Below are positions 17,159-26,233 of a stretch of DNA of 64,000 bases, piece by piece. The notes beneath the pieces are model-generated. The model was not told the origin of the DNA and searched no databases. It was given only the letters and a program-made list of their open reading frames with translations. This DNA is from Pseudoalteromonas phenolica (GTDB lineage: Bacteria; Pseudomonadota; Gammaproteobacteria; Enterobacterales; Alteromonadaceae). The number at the start of each line of letters is the position of its first letter. Positions within the stretch are counted from its first letter, which is position 1. The stretch is from assembly GCF_001444405.1 (NCBI RefSeq), contig NZ_CP013187.1, positions 868,001 to 932,000 on the forward strand. The letters are read 5' to 3'. A program made the position numbers and the translations under genes.

Positions 17159-17168
17159 ATTTAACCTC

Positions 17169-18317
17169 TTATAGCTCGCCTTTTACACAGCGTTGAAAAT
17201 ATGGATACGAATCTGTGGCGTAGTAATGATAAATACCTTCAGGGAACTCAGGTGTCACACCAAAGCGGCCGTTACATTCGTCTAGGTCTCCTGAGCCTGC
17301 TACATATTGCCAGTCTTCTGCAAAGGTGCCCAATGGGTAAACTTCGACAGATGGGCGGTTGGTGCTAATATTTTCAATCAACTGATAGCTGCCAGTAATG
17401 ACTTTTATTGCCGAGCTTGCGTTGTCTGCTTCGCTATATCCATACCTTGCATAAATAGGAAAGCCATCGGCCGCCCAACCAATTAAGGTCATTGTGGTGT
17501 TATTACCACCCCTCAATGTTATAAACCCCTCTGGCATACCATGATAATGATAGGCTCCACTAGGCTGAACATGAGCGTTATTGTCGTCAGTGCCGAAGTT
17601 AAAACTGGTTTGTCCTAAAGCTTCAATATGCCAATTACCTTCATTGCCAATTAGGCTGCAGTTATTACCAGAATCATCACAGGTGCCAGCAGTATTGGCA
17701 TCAATCTTTACGCCATTTAAAACATAGCCAGTTGCACCTCGGGGTCCTCCTAAAGTACTTGCTGTTGTACTTTCATTGGGAGTGAGCGTATAAGCTATAG
17801 AAACGTTTTGCTCGCTGATTTCATTCGGGTTATTTGCATTTGGAAATTGTCCGGTCATATGGTCTGGTAAGCCATTGGCAGTTAGTAAGCGACTGCTTCC
17901 GTTGCATGACCACTGGGCGTTACTGGTGGCTTGGACTGAATCTGAGCTATTGTACTCGTTGTAATAATAATCACATAACACGCCATCGGTTGACCCATCA
18001 ATTACAGGCGGATTATTGTCGGTATCAGTATCAGTATCAGTATCAGTATCAGTATCAGTATCAGTATCAGTATCAGTATCAGTATCAGTATCAGTATCAG
18101 TATCAGTATCAGTATTAGTATCAGTATTAGTATCAGTGTCGGTATCAGAAGAAGCGTTGTTATCTGAGTCTGCTGTACTGTTAGAGTCACTGGTTGAGTG
18201 GGTTTCTGCGATGATTTCGCTATCAGTATTACTGTCAGAGCTACCACAACCAAAAAGTGTGAAAGTAGTTGAGAGTATTAATAGATGTGCAGGCGCTATG
18301 AAGTTTACTTGTTTCAT
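17169..18317 (-). CDS. YHYH-domain lipoprotein with Asp-Thr repeat linker
   Basis: 382 aa. Lipobox LFGC (C24), then a Ser/Asp-rich stretch and about 20 Asp-Thr dipeptides (residues about 58-100), then a globular domain with the GAYHYHGMPEG motif and a C-terminal GIYHYYATDSYPYFQRC: the YHYH family (PF14240). The domain is common in marine bacteria; its His-rich motif suggests metal binding, unproven. The repeat is encoded by a hexanucleotide, so slippage changes only tether length. AGGAG (18330-18326) sets the ATG at 18317; the GTG at 18326 overlaps it. First gene of the EF-hand/RiPP-like transcription unit. Confidence 0.85.
   Translation of the reverse strand: MKQVNFIAPAHLLILSTTFTLFGCGSSDSNTDSEIIAETHSTSDSNSTADSDNNASSDTDTDTNTDTNTDTDTDTDTDTDTDTDTDTDTDTDTDTDTDTDNNPPVIDGSTDGVLCDYYYNEYNSSDSVQATSNAQWSCNGSSRLLTANGLPDHMTGQFPNANNPNEISEQNVSIAYTLTPNESTTASTLGGPRGATGYVLNGVKIDANTAGTCDDSGNNCSLIGNEGNWHIEALGQTSFNFGTDDNNAHVQPSGAYHYHGMPEGFITLRGGNNTTMTLIGWAADGFPIYARYGYSEADNASSAIKVITGSYQLIENISTNRPSVEVYPLGTFAEDWQYVAGSGDLDECNGRFGVTPEFPEGIYHYYATDSYPYFQRCVKGEL
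18021..18144. repeat. hexanucleotide microsatellite (AGTATC)n
   Basis: Roughly 20 copies of AGTATC (GATACT on the coding strand), perfect in the middle and degenerating at the 18,115-18,144 end. It encodes the Asp-Thr tether of the YHYH lipoprotein. Because the unit is two codons, copy-number change preserves the frame. The opposite strand is also open through the repeat (Val-Ser and Tyr-Gln dipeptides), which creates spurious ORFs. Confidence 0.95.
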
Positions 18318-18445
18318 CACACTCACTCCTATTGGTCAAGTTTCGATTGGATTGTGATTTAACTTTAGAACTCAATTGTGCAGTAAATGTGCACAAAGTG
18401 TCAGTCTTTTGAAAAGTAATGATAGACACTTAGTGTAGATTATAT

Positions 18446-19783
18446 TTAGCCAAGTTTATCTTTAAGTTGTGCATATTGATAATAGCCCCATTGGCCAAAG
18501 CGTCTGAAGCTAGGAAATGGTAAATAAGGTAAGGGCGTTTGGTATAAAGGTAAATTTGGCACTGTGACTCCCGCAATTTGTTGCGCCAACCTGTATGCAG
18601 CTTGTGCGCTAAAAGAGACGCCTGCTCCGCAATAACCTAGGGTGTAACCAATGTTTCCTTGCACTGTGACGTGGGGCATATCATCTAGCGCAGCGGCAAT
18701 ATAACCATGCCAATAATAGTCGTGACAGACATTGCTGAGGGTTGGGAAGCAATCAGCGAGGCCTTTCTTTAGGTTGTTTAAGTAGGTTGGTTTATTTTGA
18801 TCTTTTGCAAAGATTGCGCCACGGCCACCAAATAACAAGCGATTATCAGGCAATAAACGGTAATAATACTTTAGCGTGCGCGTATCCATCGTCACTTGGC
18901 GGGTTTTTAACCCAGCGCTTTGAAGTTGCGCTTGGGCGAGCGGTTTTGTCACCATTATGCTACTTAGGATCGGCAGATAACGATTGTTAATAACTGGCGA
19001 AGTCACCTTACTATTATAAGCATTCCCTGATATCACCAATTTATTGGTTTTGATATTAAAGCCATTAGCTTTAAGGGTCACATGGCTACCTGTGTCGTTA
19101 ATATCGCTTGCCAGTGTGTGCTCAAATATTTTAACGCCTGCCTCCATGGCCATTTTTTTATAACCCAGCACTAATTTAAGTGGATGAATACCAAACCCAT
19201 CGGGCAAACGCATGGCGCCATAGGCTTGTTTGTTGTGCATATAGCCAGCTTTTAACTCTTCTACTGACAAAAATTCAGCATCACTGGAGAGATGTTTTTG
19301 TAAGTATTCAGCTTGTGCTTTAAGACCTGCAAAGGCCTGCTGATTATGCGCTATTTTTAGATAGCCTTTGGGTTGCGGGTCACAGGCTATCTGTTGGCTT
19401 TTAATGAGATCTTCAACCCGTTGCACTGCTTCTGTAAATTCGCCATAAATGCCTTGGCAAACATCCATGCCCCATTTATCCGCCATTTGCGGGTAGCTCA
19501 AACGTCCCGAGCCTTTTAGCACAAACCCCGCATTGCGCGCACTGGCACCAAAGCCGACTTGATTTGCTTCAAGCACAATGCACTCTTGCTGATGCTCAGT
19601 TGCTAAGTAATAGGCACTAAGCAAACCGCTAAAACCGCCGCCAATGATAACGACATCGCAATTTGTGTCAGATGTGATAGCTGGCAGTAATTCAGGCAAT
19701 GATTGGGTACTGGCCCAATAACTTGGGGCGAAGGCTTGGTTTTGGCAGTCTTGTGCGCTAATAGGGTCGTAATATTTGCTCAT
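18446..19783 (-). CDS. FAD-dependent amine/amino-acid oxidoreductase (DAO family)
   Basis: 445 aa. The N-terminal Rossmann motif VVIIGGGFSGLLSAYYLA with the Glu of VLEANQVG binds FAD, followed by GASARNAGFVL, typical of the DAO family, near the gamma-glutamylputrescine oxidase (PuuB/OrdL) branch. A second FAD-contact region, GYTLGYCGAGVSFSAQAA, is near the C-terminus. Expected reaction: oxidative deamination or demethylation of an amine or amino acid with H2O2 release. No glutamylputrescine synthetase, aldehyde dehydrogenase or transporter is adjacent, so the substrate is open. No strong ribosome site is visible. Confidence 0.85.
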   Translation of the reverse strand: MSKYYDPISAQDCQNQAFAPSYWASTQSLPELLPAITSDTNCDVVIIGGGFSGLLSAYYLATEHQQECIVLEANQVGFGASARNAGFVLKGSGRLSYPQMADKWGMDVCQGIYGEFTEAVQRVEDLIKSQQIACDPQPKGYLKIAHNQQAFAGLKAQAEYLQKHLSSDAEFLSVEELKAGYMHNKQAYGAMRLPDGFGIHPLKLVLGYKKMAMEAGVKIFEHTLASDINDTGSHVTLKANGFNIKTNKLVISGNAYNSKVTSPVINNRYLPILSSIMVTKPLAQAQLQSAGLKTRQVTMDTRTLKYYYRLLPDNRLLFGGRGAIFAKDQNKPTYLNNLKKGLADCFPTLSNVCHDYYWHGYIAAALDDMPHVTVQGNIGYTLGYCGAGVSFSAQAAYRLAQQIAGVTVPNLPLYQTPLPYLPFPSFRRFGQWGYYQYAQLKDKLG

Positions 19784-19845
19784 GATTTATTGTTGTTTGA
19801 AGAATAAAAGCGCTGATCAGTGTATTACTTGAAAGGAGAGAAGTA

Positions 19846-19867
19846 AAAGGCCACGAATGTGGCCTTT
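19846..19867 (-). terminator. terminator upstream of the FAD oxidoreductase / after the lipoprotein gene
   Basis: Nine-bp stem AAAGGCCAC / GTGGCCTTT with a GAAT loop, just beyond the stop of the minus-strand lipoprotein gene; the minus strand continues TTTACTTCTC. Confidence 0.7.
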
Positions 19868-19876
19868 ATTTAATGC

Positions 19877-21187
19877 TTAGTTTAGTGATGCATCTAAATC
19901 TATATATACGTAATTACTAAATTTATCTTTTGTAAGGTGCTTACCTTGGGCTATTTCTTCAAGTAAACCATCTACACTTTTCTTATCTGTAGGGTTGCCA
20001 GCATAACCATATAAAAAGATATCAAGTTGCTCAAGAGTCGCGTTTCCTTCAGGTTCTGGGAATACAGAGCCAAATGATAAATCTGGTACTTTACCACTGA
20101 TATAGCCTCTGATATTCATATCAAATCGTGTCTCAGCTGCATCATCAACTAAGAAGCTAAAATCAATTTCGGTATTTGTTAGGCGATCATCAACAGAGGT
20201 AAAGTCGTAACTCAAGTCGCTGGCATTAGCAAAGGCCACAATATCAGCACTTAGGCCTGCAGATATGATGGGTAATTCTGTAAGTTCAAGTGAGCCATCA
20301 TTTTTTATTCTACTTCGTGCTTGGCTTCTCATGCGAACGTTTACATCGCCCACATAGCTATCCTCGTCAAAGTATTGTCTGTAAAAGTTATGTTCTGTTA
20401 ATGTCGGAAAAATAAATACAGGTGTAAGTTGTTCGACTTGTCTATGTTGATAGAATTTAAACGCGTGTATTTCTTCGAAATATCCAGCAGTCGTAATGTA
20501 CTCAGTTCCTGCGCTGACTTGATGGTCTACCCAGACACCTTGGTCGGCAAAGTCAGCATCAGTAAGCTTGATTGTTTTTGTATCTGTTGGCAAAGCCATG
20601 ATAGTAGCCTTGGCTTCATTTGAATCGTTTGCGACAACGGAGAAGTAAATGTCTTCATCAGTACATACCCTTACAGTGTCAGTAACCGAGCTAAAATAAC
20701 CTGCATAAAGTGAGTAGCCTGTTTCCATATACGTTAGTTCACTTGTGTCTAGCGTATAAGTTTCACAACCGCAATCAGATTTGAACTGATTAAAATAAAA
20801 CTTACCAAGGTTGGTTCTGTTTTCTATATCTAAAACGGTGCGAATTTTTTTATACTCGCCGTCATCATACTCAACTTCATCACCTAATACTGAAACGTGT
20901 TTCGTGTCTTTTGGTACTTCACCTGAAAACACGCCTTCAGCATTGGTTTTGGCTGTGCCTACAGGTTTACCTGCTTCGTTGTGGAAAACAATATCGGTTG
21001 AATAAGGTGTCTCGGTTTGGCAAGAGTATGTGTAGGCCTCCAATGATATCTTTTGAAGTGGTGTAGTTACGCCACCACCTGAACCGGGGCCTTTTTCAGT
21101 AGTGTCTTCACCAGATGAACCGCCGCCACACGCTGTTAAAGTAAGTGTTAATGCTGCCGCAAGAGGAGTGAGTAGATATTTTTTCAT
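19877..21187 (-). CDS. outer-membrane lipoprotein of unknown function
   Basis: 436 aa. Lipobox LTAC (C20) followed by a Gly/Ser-rich linker (GGGSSGED..., GPGSGGG). The mature part is predicted beta-rich and acidic; an early segment (residues about 65-100: GKPVGTAKTNAEGVFSGEVP) looks like a carboxypeptidase-regulatory/Ig-like fold, and a CGC pair sits near residue 140. No known catalytic motif is visible. The lipobox fixes the start. It stands alone between terminators. A surface-exposed structural or binding protein is the most I can suggest. Confidence 0.7.
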   Translation of the reverse strand: MKKYLLTPLAAALTLTLTACGGGSSGEDTTEKGPGSGGGVTTPLQKISLEAYTYSCQTETPYSTDIVFHNEAGKPVGTAKTNAEGVFSGEVPKDTKHVSVLGDEVEYDDGEYKKIRTVLDIENRTNLGKFYFNQFKSDCGCETYTLDTSELTYMETGYSLYAGYFSSVTDTVRVCTDEDIYFSVVANDSNEAKATIMALPTDTKTIKLTDADFADQGVWVDHQVSAGTEYITTAGYFEEIHAFKFYQHRQVEQLTPVFIFPTLTEHNFYRQYFDEDSYVGDVNVRMRSQARSRIKNDGSLELTELPIISAGLSADIVAFANASDLSYDFTSVDDRLTNTEIDFSFLVDDAAETRFDMNIRGYISGKVPDLSFGSVFPEPEGNATLEQLDIFLYGYAGNPTDKKSVDGLLEEIAQGKHLTKDKFSNYVYIDLDASLN

Positions 21188-21328
21188 TACTTATCTTACA
21201 TTTTGTTTTTATTGAATAAATTATCTCACTTTTGCATGTTTGGTGAAAGAATGGTGAGAATTTGGAGTGTGACAAAATGTAAACAATCAATGAGAGGGTT
21301 AGGCTATAAGCTTCTGTTTTTTATAAAA

Positions 21329-21371
21329 AATAAGGTGCAGAGGTTGAAACCTAGGCATACTGCACCTTATT
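21329..21371 (-). terminator. terminator after the M9-like gene
   Basis: Twelve-bp stem AATAAGGTGCAG / CTGCACCTTATT with a 19-nt loop; on the minus strand it is followed by a T-rich tract. It lies 70 nt beyond the M9-like stop codon. Confidence 0.7.
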
Positions 21372-21441
21372 GAATCGACACTTAAAAGTGTTACTTGGAT
21401 CAAAAGATGTTAACCAAGTTTTTGCAAAGTAATGCGTTAGT

Positions 21442-22404
21442 TTATTTGGTTGCGACCGTATCTAACCAAGCATGAAAGTCAGCGTCCATGCTGGTACCCC
21501 AATTCTTTACGATTTTTTGATAGCGTGGATAGTCACCGCGACGCACATGAAATAGCATCTCTTCGACTTTATCGCGTTGCTTTTCCATCATATAGCGTAC
21601 TGCTAAGTAGCCCCAACGGTAGATACGATCGGTATTCCAGTTGGCACTGTTATTATAAAACAATTCGCTCAGTTGATAGGTTTTCTCGCCAGCCAACGCA
21701 AGTGCTCGCGGGTTATTGTTCATATGGGCAACATATTCACCTAGTCCTTCTCCCCACCAAATTAAATAAGGAGGCTCAGCAGCGGGCTCTGGACAATATT
21801 CTGGACCATAGTGATTATCATGAGGCGGTGCACAGTAATCACCATAAGTATTAAAACGACCATCTAAATAGTGCACAAACTCATGGTTTAAGTTCCACAC
21901 CGTGCCCTTTTTCAAATAAGCCACATACTCGGCACTGTTGTCTTCTAAATGTGGTAAACCTTCGAGGTACATGCCGCCATTGTTAGAGGGTACGTCAAAA
22001 TGATCGGTGACATACTTTACGTAATCTTCACGACTTGCGTAAATATTGGCGCGTAACACATCATTGTTGTCGTGTAATAGTGGCTTACCACGCGTATTGA
22101 ATAGAGTGTGAAAACGCTTTTCTGTTTCTAGCAGTAATTTACAAGAATCTTCGATATTTTGCTGCGACATGGCTTGGAAACGTAAGACCAAGTTATCAGC
22201 GCAGTAATGCTGATTTGCAAGCACTTGGTTGATCTTCGCTTCATTGCGTTTCCAAGCTGGAATATAGACTTCACCTTCTTTAACGACATTGCCATATGCC
22301 AGCTTTACTTTACTATAATCTACGACAGCAGCTGGTTGCTCAGTGGTTTGACAACCTGCAAGCACGGCAAGCGATAGGACCACAGTTATTATTTTTGCTT
22401 TCAT
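21442..22404 (-). CDS. M9 collagenase-like zinc metallopeptidase lipoprotein
   Basis: 320 aa. Lipobox VLAGC (C18), then a domain with the gluzincin motif HEFVHYLDGRF (HEFVH at 174-178) and a downstream WWGEGLGEYVAH that supplies the third zinc ligand, as in Vibrio and Clostridium collagenases (peptidase family M9). Normal M9 enzymes have 700-1000 residues with activator, PKD and collagen-binding domains; here only a peptidase-like core is present, tethered to the membrane, so collagen may not be the substrate. Six Cys are present, two near CAPPHDNHYGPEYCPEP. The ATG at 22404 gives the lipoprotein signal; its ribosome site is weak, and an upstream in-frame start at 22446 would spoil the signal. 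Confidence 0.8.
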   Translation of the reverse strand: MKAKIITVVLSLAVLAGCQTTEQPAAVVDYSKVKLAYGNVVKEGEVYIPAWKRNEAKINQVLANQHYCADNLVLRFQAMSQQNIEDSCKLLLETEKRFHTLFNTRGKPLLHDNNDVLRANIYASREDYVKYVTDHFDVPSNNGGMYLEGLPHLEDNSAEYVAYLKKGTVWNLNHEFVHYLDGRFNTYGDYCAPPHDNHYGPEYCPEPAAEPPYLIWWGEGLGEYVAHMNNNPRALALAGEKTYQLSELFYNNSANWNTDRIYRWGYLAVRYMMEKQRDKVEEMLFHVRRGDYPRYQKIVKNWGTSMDADFHAWLDTVATK

Positions 22405-22540
22405 TGTTTCAAGTATCCAAATGCTTAATGTGAATTTTGTATACATTATACTTATTTTGATTTTGAATACACTAAAGAAAGTCGATTATTAAGTTTTTGT
22501 GCTAATTCACATATTTTTGCTTATATTTTGAAGCACAAAA

Positions 22541-22563
22541 AAGCCAACCTAAAAGGTTGGCTT
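22541..22563 (-). terminator. terminator after lldD
   Basis: Ten-bp stem AAGCCAACCT / AGGTTGGCTT with a 3-nt loop; on the minus strand it is followed by a run of T residues. Confidence 0.8.
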
Positions 22564-22608
22564 GAGTTTCATAATGCAAGTATGACAACGTGTTATGAAT
22601 TTTTGAAA

Positions 22609-23754
22609 CTACCTAAATCTTAAATTTTTGCGGGAAAGCTCTGAGATAGATTTGCATCCCATTAGGCGCATATCTCTAATGAGCTCTTCTTGCATGAGGC
22701 CGAGTGCACGCTCGACACCTGGCTGACCCGCAGCAGCGAGCGGGTATAAATACATACGACCAATGCCCACAGCTTTTGCGCCCAGTGAAAGCGCTTTTAA
22801 AACATGAGTACCCCGTTGAATGCCGCTGTCGAATAGCACATCAATTTTATCACCGACGGCATCGACGATTTCAGCTAACTGATCGAATGAGCTACGAGCG
22901 CCATCCAGTTGTCGACCACCATGATTGGAGATCACAATCCCCGTGCAACCAATATCAACAGCACGTTTGGCATCTTCAACGGTCATAATGCCTTTTAGGC
23001 AGAACTGACCATCCCAAAACTTTACCATTTCGGCGACGTCGTCCCAGTTCATGGTTGGGTCGAGCATATTTGTGAAGTAGTCACCAATTGAGCTGGTGCT
23101 GCTCCCCATATTTATGTGTGCATCAAGCTGCGGCAGGCTAAATTTTTCGTGGAATACGTAGTTCAGCCCCCACATTGGTTTAATGGCGAACTGGATCAGG
23201 CCCGCGAGTGTTAAACGAAACGGAATTGAAAACCCCGTGCGCAAATCCCGTTCACGGTTGCCACCTGTGATTGAATCAACAGTTAGCATCATCACTTGTA
23301 CACCCGCCGCCTTGGCACGCTCCATCATAGCGCGGTTTAACCCTCGGTCTTTATGAAAGTAAAATTGATAAACTTGAGGCGTCGAGGTTTGCTGGGCAAT
23401 CTCTTCTAAACTGACAGTGCCAAGAGAAGACACGCCAAACATGGTGCCGTATTTCTCAGCGGCACCCGCAGTTGCGCGCTCACCTTGATGATGAAACAGT
23501 CTTTGTAATGCGGTGGGTGAGCAATACACTGGCATGTCGAGCTTTTGGCCCATGACAGTGACAGATAAATCAATATCTTCGACCCCCGTCAGTACGCTCG
23601 GTAGTAAATCACAACCTTCGAACGCCTCTGTATTGCGACGATAAGTAGTCTCATCGTCAGCGCCACCATCGATGTAATTAAAGATCGGGCCGGGCAAGCG
23701 TTGCTTTGCCAGTTTTCTAAAGTCTTGAAAGTTGTAGCATTGATTAAGGCGCAT
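22609..23754 (-). CDS. lldD: FMN-dependent L-lactate dehydrogenase
   Basis: 381 aa, the normal length of the alpha-hydroxy-acid oxidase family. Oxidises L-lactate to pyruvate with electrons passed to quinone at the inner membrane. The active-site motif SNHGGRQ (276-282, His278 and Arg281) and the FMN-binding DSGIQRGTHVLKALSLGA are intact. The start at MRLNQCYNF has an AGGA site; the frame continues 48 codons upstream with a hydrophobic stretch, but that has no family counterpart and I reject it. The lactate permease, D-lactate dehydrogenase and LysR gene within 5 kb support lactate over other 2-hydroxy acids. Confidence 0.92.
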   Translation of the reverse strand: MRLNQCYNFQDFRKLAKQRLPGPIFNYIDGGADDETTYRRNTEAFEGCDLLPSVLTGVEDIDLSVTVMGQKLDMPVYCSPTALQRLFHHQGERATAGAAEKYGTMFGVSSLGTVSLEEIAQQTSTPQVYQFYFHKDRGLNRAMMERAKAAGVQVMMLTVDSITGGNRERDLRTGFSIPFRLTLAGLIQFAIKPMWGLNYVFHEKFSLPQLDAHINMGSSTSSIGDYFTNMLDPTMNWDDVAEMVKFWDGQFCLKGIMTVEDAKRAVDIGCTGIVISNHGGRQLDGARSSFDQLAEIVDAVGDKIDVLFDSGIQRGTHVLKALSLGAKAVGIGRMYLYPLAAAGQPGVERALGLMQEELIRDMRLMGCKSISELSRKNLRFR

Positions 23755-24101
23755 AACAGGTGTCCTAAGTGTTATCAGAAGTATGAGTACTGCTGTGTTT
23801 TGCGAAGTGTATGGCTGAAAACTACAAAGCGTTAATAGCAATAATAGAAAAGCATTTTTGCCAAATTGGCAACCTAACCATGTTAAATGGTTTAACAAAC
23901 AGCTGAACAGAGCGCGTGACGCTGACTTAATCTTCGATAAATGCTCAGTTTAATGTTAATAACTTGCTAAATCAGCTCATCAAGGGATTTTAGTATTTTG
24001 TACTTTTTGGAAAAAGTCTTTGGCTTTATGTCCATTTATCGAAAGGTTAGCTACCCGTAAATTTTCATCCATAACAATAAACCTAAACTGAGGAGTGCGT
24101 G
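23755..24101. other. 347-bp divergent lldD/porin promoter region
   Basis: No gene of its own is supported. It contains the divergent promoters of lldD and the porin gene. A perfect short palindrome, ACTTTTT-GG-AAAAAGT (24002-24017), lies about 85 bp before the porin start and could be an operator. I could not pick out clear -35/-10 pairs. Confidence 0.4.
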
Positions 24102-25229
24102 GTGAAACAGCTATCAAATAAAGTCGTTTTAGGGTTAGGTGCATGTGCACTGAGCCTCGCATCACAAGCGCAAGCTGTAGAAATACTGAACGTTAAACAG
24201 GGTGAAAAACAAACTAAGGTGGCAATTGGCGGTTACGGCAAGGTCGATATTCGTCATGTCTCTGGTGATGTGGCTTACCAAGATTATTGGTTAGCAAACT
24301 TTCCTGGAGGTGCCGCACAAGATACCTCGCATACGGCATTTAATGTTAAAGAGTCTCGAGTGAATTTAACTGTGCAGCATGGCGACATTAAAGGCTTTGT
24401 TGAGATGGATTTCTATGGCGGCGGTGGTAATGAAGTGGTTAGTAACTCATCAAATCCACGCTTAAGACATTTATATATTCAGTATAAGAACTGGATGGCG
24501 GGTCAAAACTGGACCACCTTTATGCCACTACACGCACTGCCAGAGTCACTTGATTTTGGTGGCCCACATGCTGGTGAGGTCTTTATTCGTCAAACTCAAC
24601 TGAGGTACACCCATGGTGCGTGGCAGTTTGCGATTGAAAACCCAGAGACCAATGGTGACGGAGATATCGGCAGCAGTGTCAGTGGGGTGGGCGTGACGGG
24701 TGCTCAGGCAGATAAAGATGAATCGCTACCAGATTTTATTGCCCGTTATAACCACAAAGCGGATTGGGGCATGGTATCTGTGGCTGGCCTGTTACGCCAA
24801 GTTGATCAAGGCGGTTTAGATAAAACGGCGACTGCATTTAATATCGCGGCCAAAATTAACACCATTGGCAAAGACGATCTACGTTTTCAGGTAACCAGTG
24901 GGGACGCTGGGCGCTATGTTGCAGCGGGCATTACTCCTGACATAGTCACCGCAGAGGGTAAGCAAACAGCCGAAGTTGAAAGTACGGTGGCCTATGCGAT
25001 TGCATATAGACACTTTTGGACACCAAAATTACGTTCATCGGTGTTTTACGGCAGTGCTTCAACAGATGTGCTTGAGCGCAAGCGCAGTCATTTTGGTGCG
25101 AACTTGATCACCAGCTACAACGAATATTTAGATTTAGGGGTTGAGCTTGGTAACTTTAGTGTTGACGATGAAGGCATGCAGAGCATTGATTCAAATTACT
25201 TACAATTCAGCGCCAAGCTAAAATTTTAA
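24102..25229 (+). CDS. DcaP-like outer-membrane porin
   Basis: About 375 aa. A signal peptide (cut after SQAQA) is followed by GYGKVDIRH, a beta-barrel pattern with aromatic girdles, and a terminal Phe (SAKLKF), as required for BAM recognition. The pattern fits the DcaP-type trimeric porins that admit small carboxylates. Two adjacent GTG codons could start it (24099 and 24102); AGGAG at 24091-24095 is better spaced for 24102. Its position between lldD and the lysR-lldP-dld genes suggests it supplies lactate or another small acid to the periplasm, which is inference. Confidence 0.82.
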   Translation: MKQLSNKVVLGLGACALSLASQAQAVEILNVKQGEKQTKVAIGGYGKVDIRHVSGDVAYQDYWLANFPGGAAQDTSHTAFNVKESRVNLTVQHGDIKGFVEMDFYGGGGNEVVSNSSNPRLRHLYIQYKNWMAGQNWTTFMPLHALPESLDFGGPHAGEVFIRQTQLRYTHGAWQFAIENPETNGDGDIGSSVSGVGVTGAQADKDESLPDFIARYNHKADWGMVSVAGLLRQVDQGGLDKTATAFNIAAKINTIGKDDLRFQVTSGDAGRYVAAGITPDIVTAEGKQTAEVESTVAYAIAYRHFWTPKLRSSVFYGSASTDVLERKRSHFGANLITSYNEYLDLGVELGNFSVDDEGMQSIDSNYLQFSAKLKF

Positions 25230-25310
25230 CTAAAGGTTTTAATTAAATGTTCTCAGGACAATTTCTGAGCGCGATTTTTAAGCAAAAAGTTCTATAAATT
25301 TGTTTAAAGT

Positions 25311-25347
25311 AAAAAGAGTATCTTCATTTAATAAAGATACTCTTTTT
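25311..25347. terminator. bidirectional terminator between porin and lysR
   Basis: Fourteen-bp perfect stem AAAAAGAGTATCTT / AAGATACTCTTTTT with a 9-nt loop. It spans the lysR stop codon, so the last lysR codons form one arm. Confidence 0.85.
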
Positions 25348-26233
25348 TTGCTAAATACGCGTCACGAAGATGCTCTACGAGTAGATTAAGCTTTTTATCT
25401 GGCTGTCGCGATTTTGGATAAACCGCATAGACCCCAAGCTCCTTTGCTGTGTAATCAGCTAGCAAAGATACTAATCTGCCTGACATTAAATCATCATGAA
25501 CCAGTGCGCGAGGTAAATAAGCAATACCAAAATTGGTTGCGGCTGCATCGCGAATGGCCGCAAGGCTATTGGTATAAAAGCGACCTTGTACTTGCACGTT
25601 TGCCTCTACACCATCTTGTTGGAAGAGCCAGTTGTCAGGGCCGACACCTTCATATTTGTAAATCAAACATTCATGATTCAGTAGGTCATTGGGTTTATGA
25701 GGAATACCATGCTGATTTAAGTAACTTGGGCTGGCACATACAATCCACTGTGAATCAATTAGCCTTCTCGCCACCAAAGAAGAGTCTTCAAGAAAAGCAG
25801 TTCTGATTGCTAAATCAAAGCCTTCATCAAGAATATTGACCAATCGATTGCTGACATGAAGTTCAACCTCAACATCAGGGTAGAGTTGGCAAAACTCAGC
25901 AATGGCTTTACTCAGTAATAGATTGGCTGAGACAGATGGCACGGTCACGCGAATTTTACCGCGTACAGCATCACCATAACCTGTCACTGTATCTTGTGCA
26001 TCTTGCAATGCTTGTTTGGCCAAGCGCGCTTTACCGTAGAGGGCTTGTCCTGCATCGGTTAAGCTGAGTTTGCGCGTTGTACGATACAATAATTGTACAT
26101 TTAAGGCTTTTTCTAAACGGCTGATCCGTTTGCTTACCACAGAATTGGTCATCTCAAGTTTTTCAGCGAGTTTAGAAAACGAGCCTTCATCAACGACTTG
26201 AACAAACAAGAAAATATCATCAGATTTAACCAT
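25328..26233 (-). CDS. LysR family transcriptional regulator
   Basis: 301 aa. Winged helix-turn-helix at residues 1-60 (VDEGSFSKLAEKLEMTNSVVSKRISRLEKAL), then an effector domain with the CrgA-type sequence (GKIRVTVPSVSANLLL ... FDLAIRTAFLEDSSLVARRL). It is transcribed divergently from lldP across 233 bp, the classical arrangement for a LysR activator of the neighbouring operon, so it probably controls lactate genes in response to lactate or a related acid; inference from position. Its 3' end forms part of a terminator. Confidence 0.9.
   Translation of the reverse strand: MVKSDDIFLFVQVVDEGSFSKLAEKLEMTNSVVSKRISRLEKALNVQLLYRTTRKLSLTDAGQALYGKARLAKQALQDAQDTVTGYGDAVRGKIRVTVPSVSANLLLSKAIAEFCQLYPDVEVELHVSNRLVNILDEGFDLAIRTAFLEDSSLVARRLIDSQWIVCASPSYLNQHGIPHKPNDLLNHECLIYKYEGVGPDNWLFQQDGVEANVQVQGRFYTNSLAAIRDAAATNFGIAYLPRALVHDDLMSGRLVSLLADYTAKELGVYAVYPKSRQPDKKLNLLVEHLRDAYLAKKEYLY

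Noticed and set aside
18016..18357. 113-aa ORF of Val-Ser repeats on the plus strand (and similar frames on both strands)
   Set aside because: It is the opposite reading of the hexanucleotide repeat inside the YHYH gene; a repeat without stop codons opens every frame in which it is read.
21450..21854. 134-aa plus-strand ORF
   Set aside because: Complete overlap with the M9-like gene, whose zinc motif and lipobox make the minus strand the coding one.
23755..23898. 48-residue N-terminal extension of lldD
   Set aside because: Hydrophobic but without counterpart in the family; the AGGA site and conserved N-terminus set the start at 23754.
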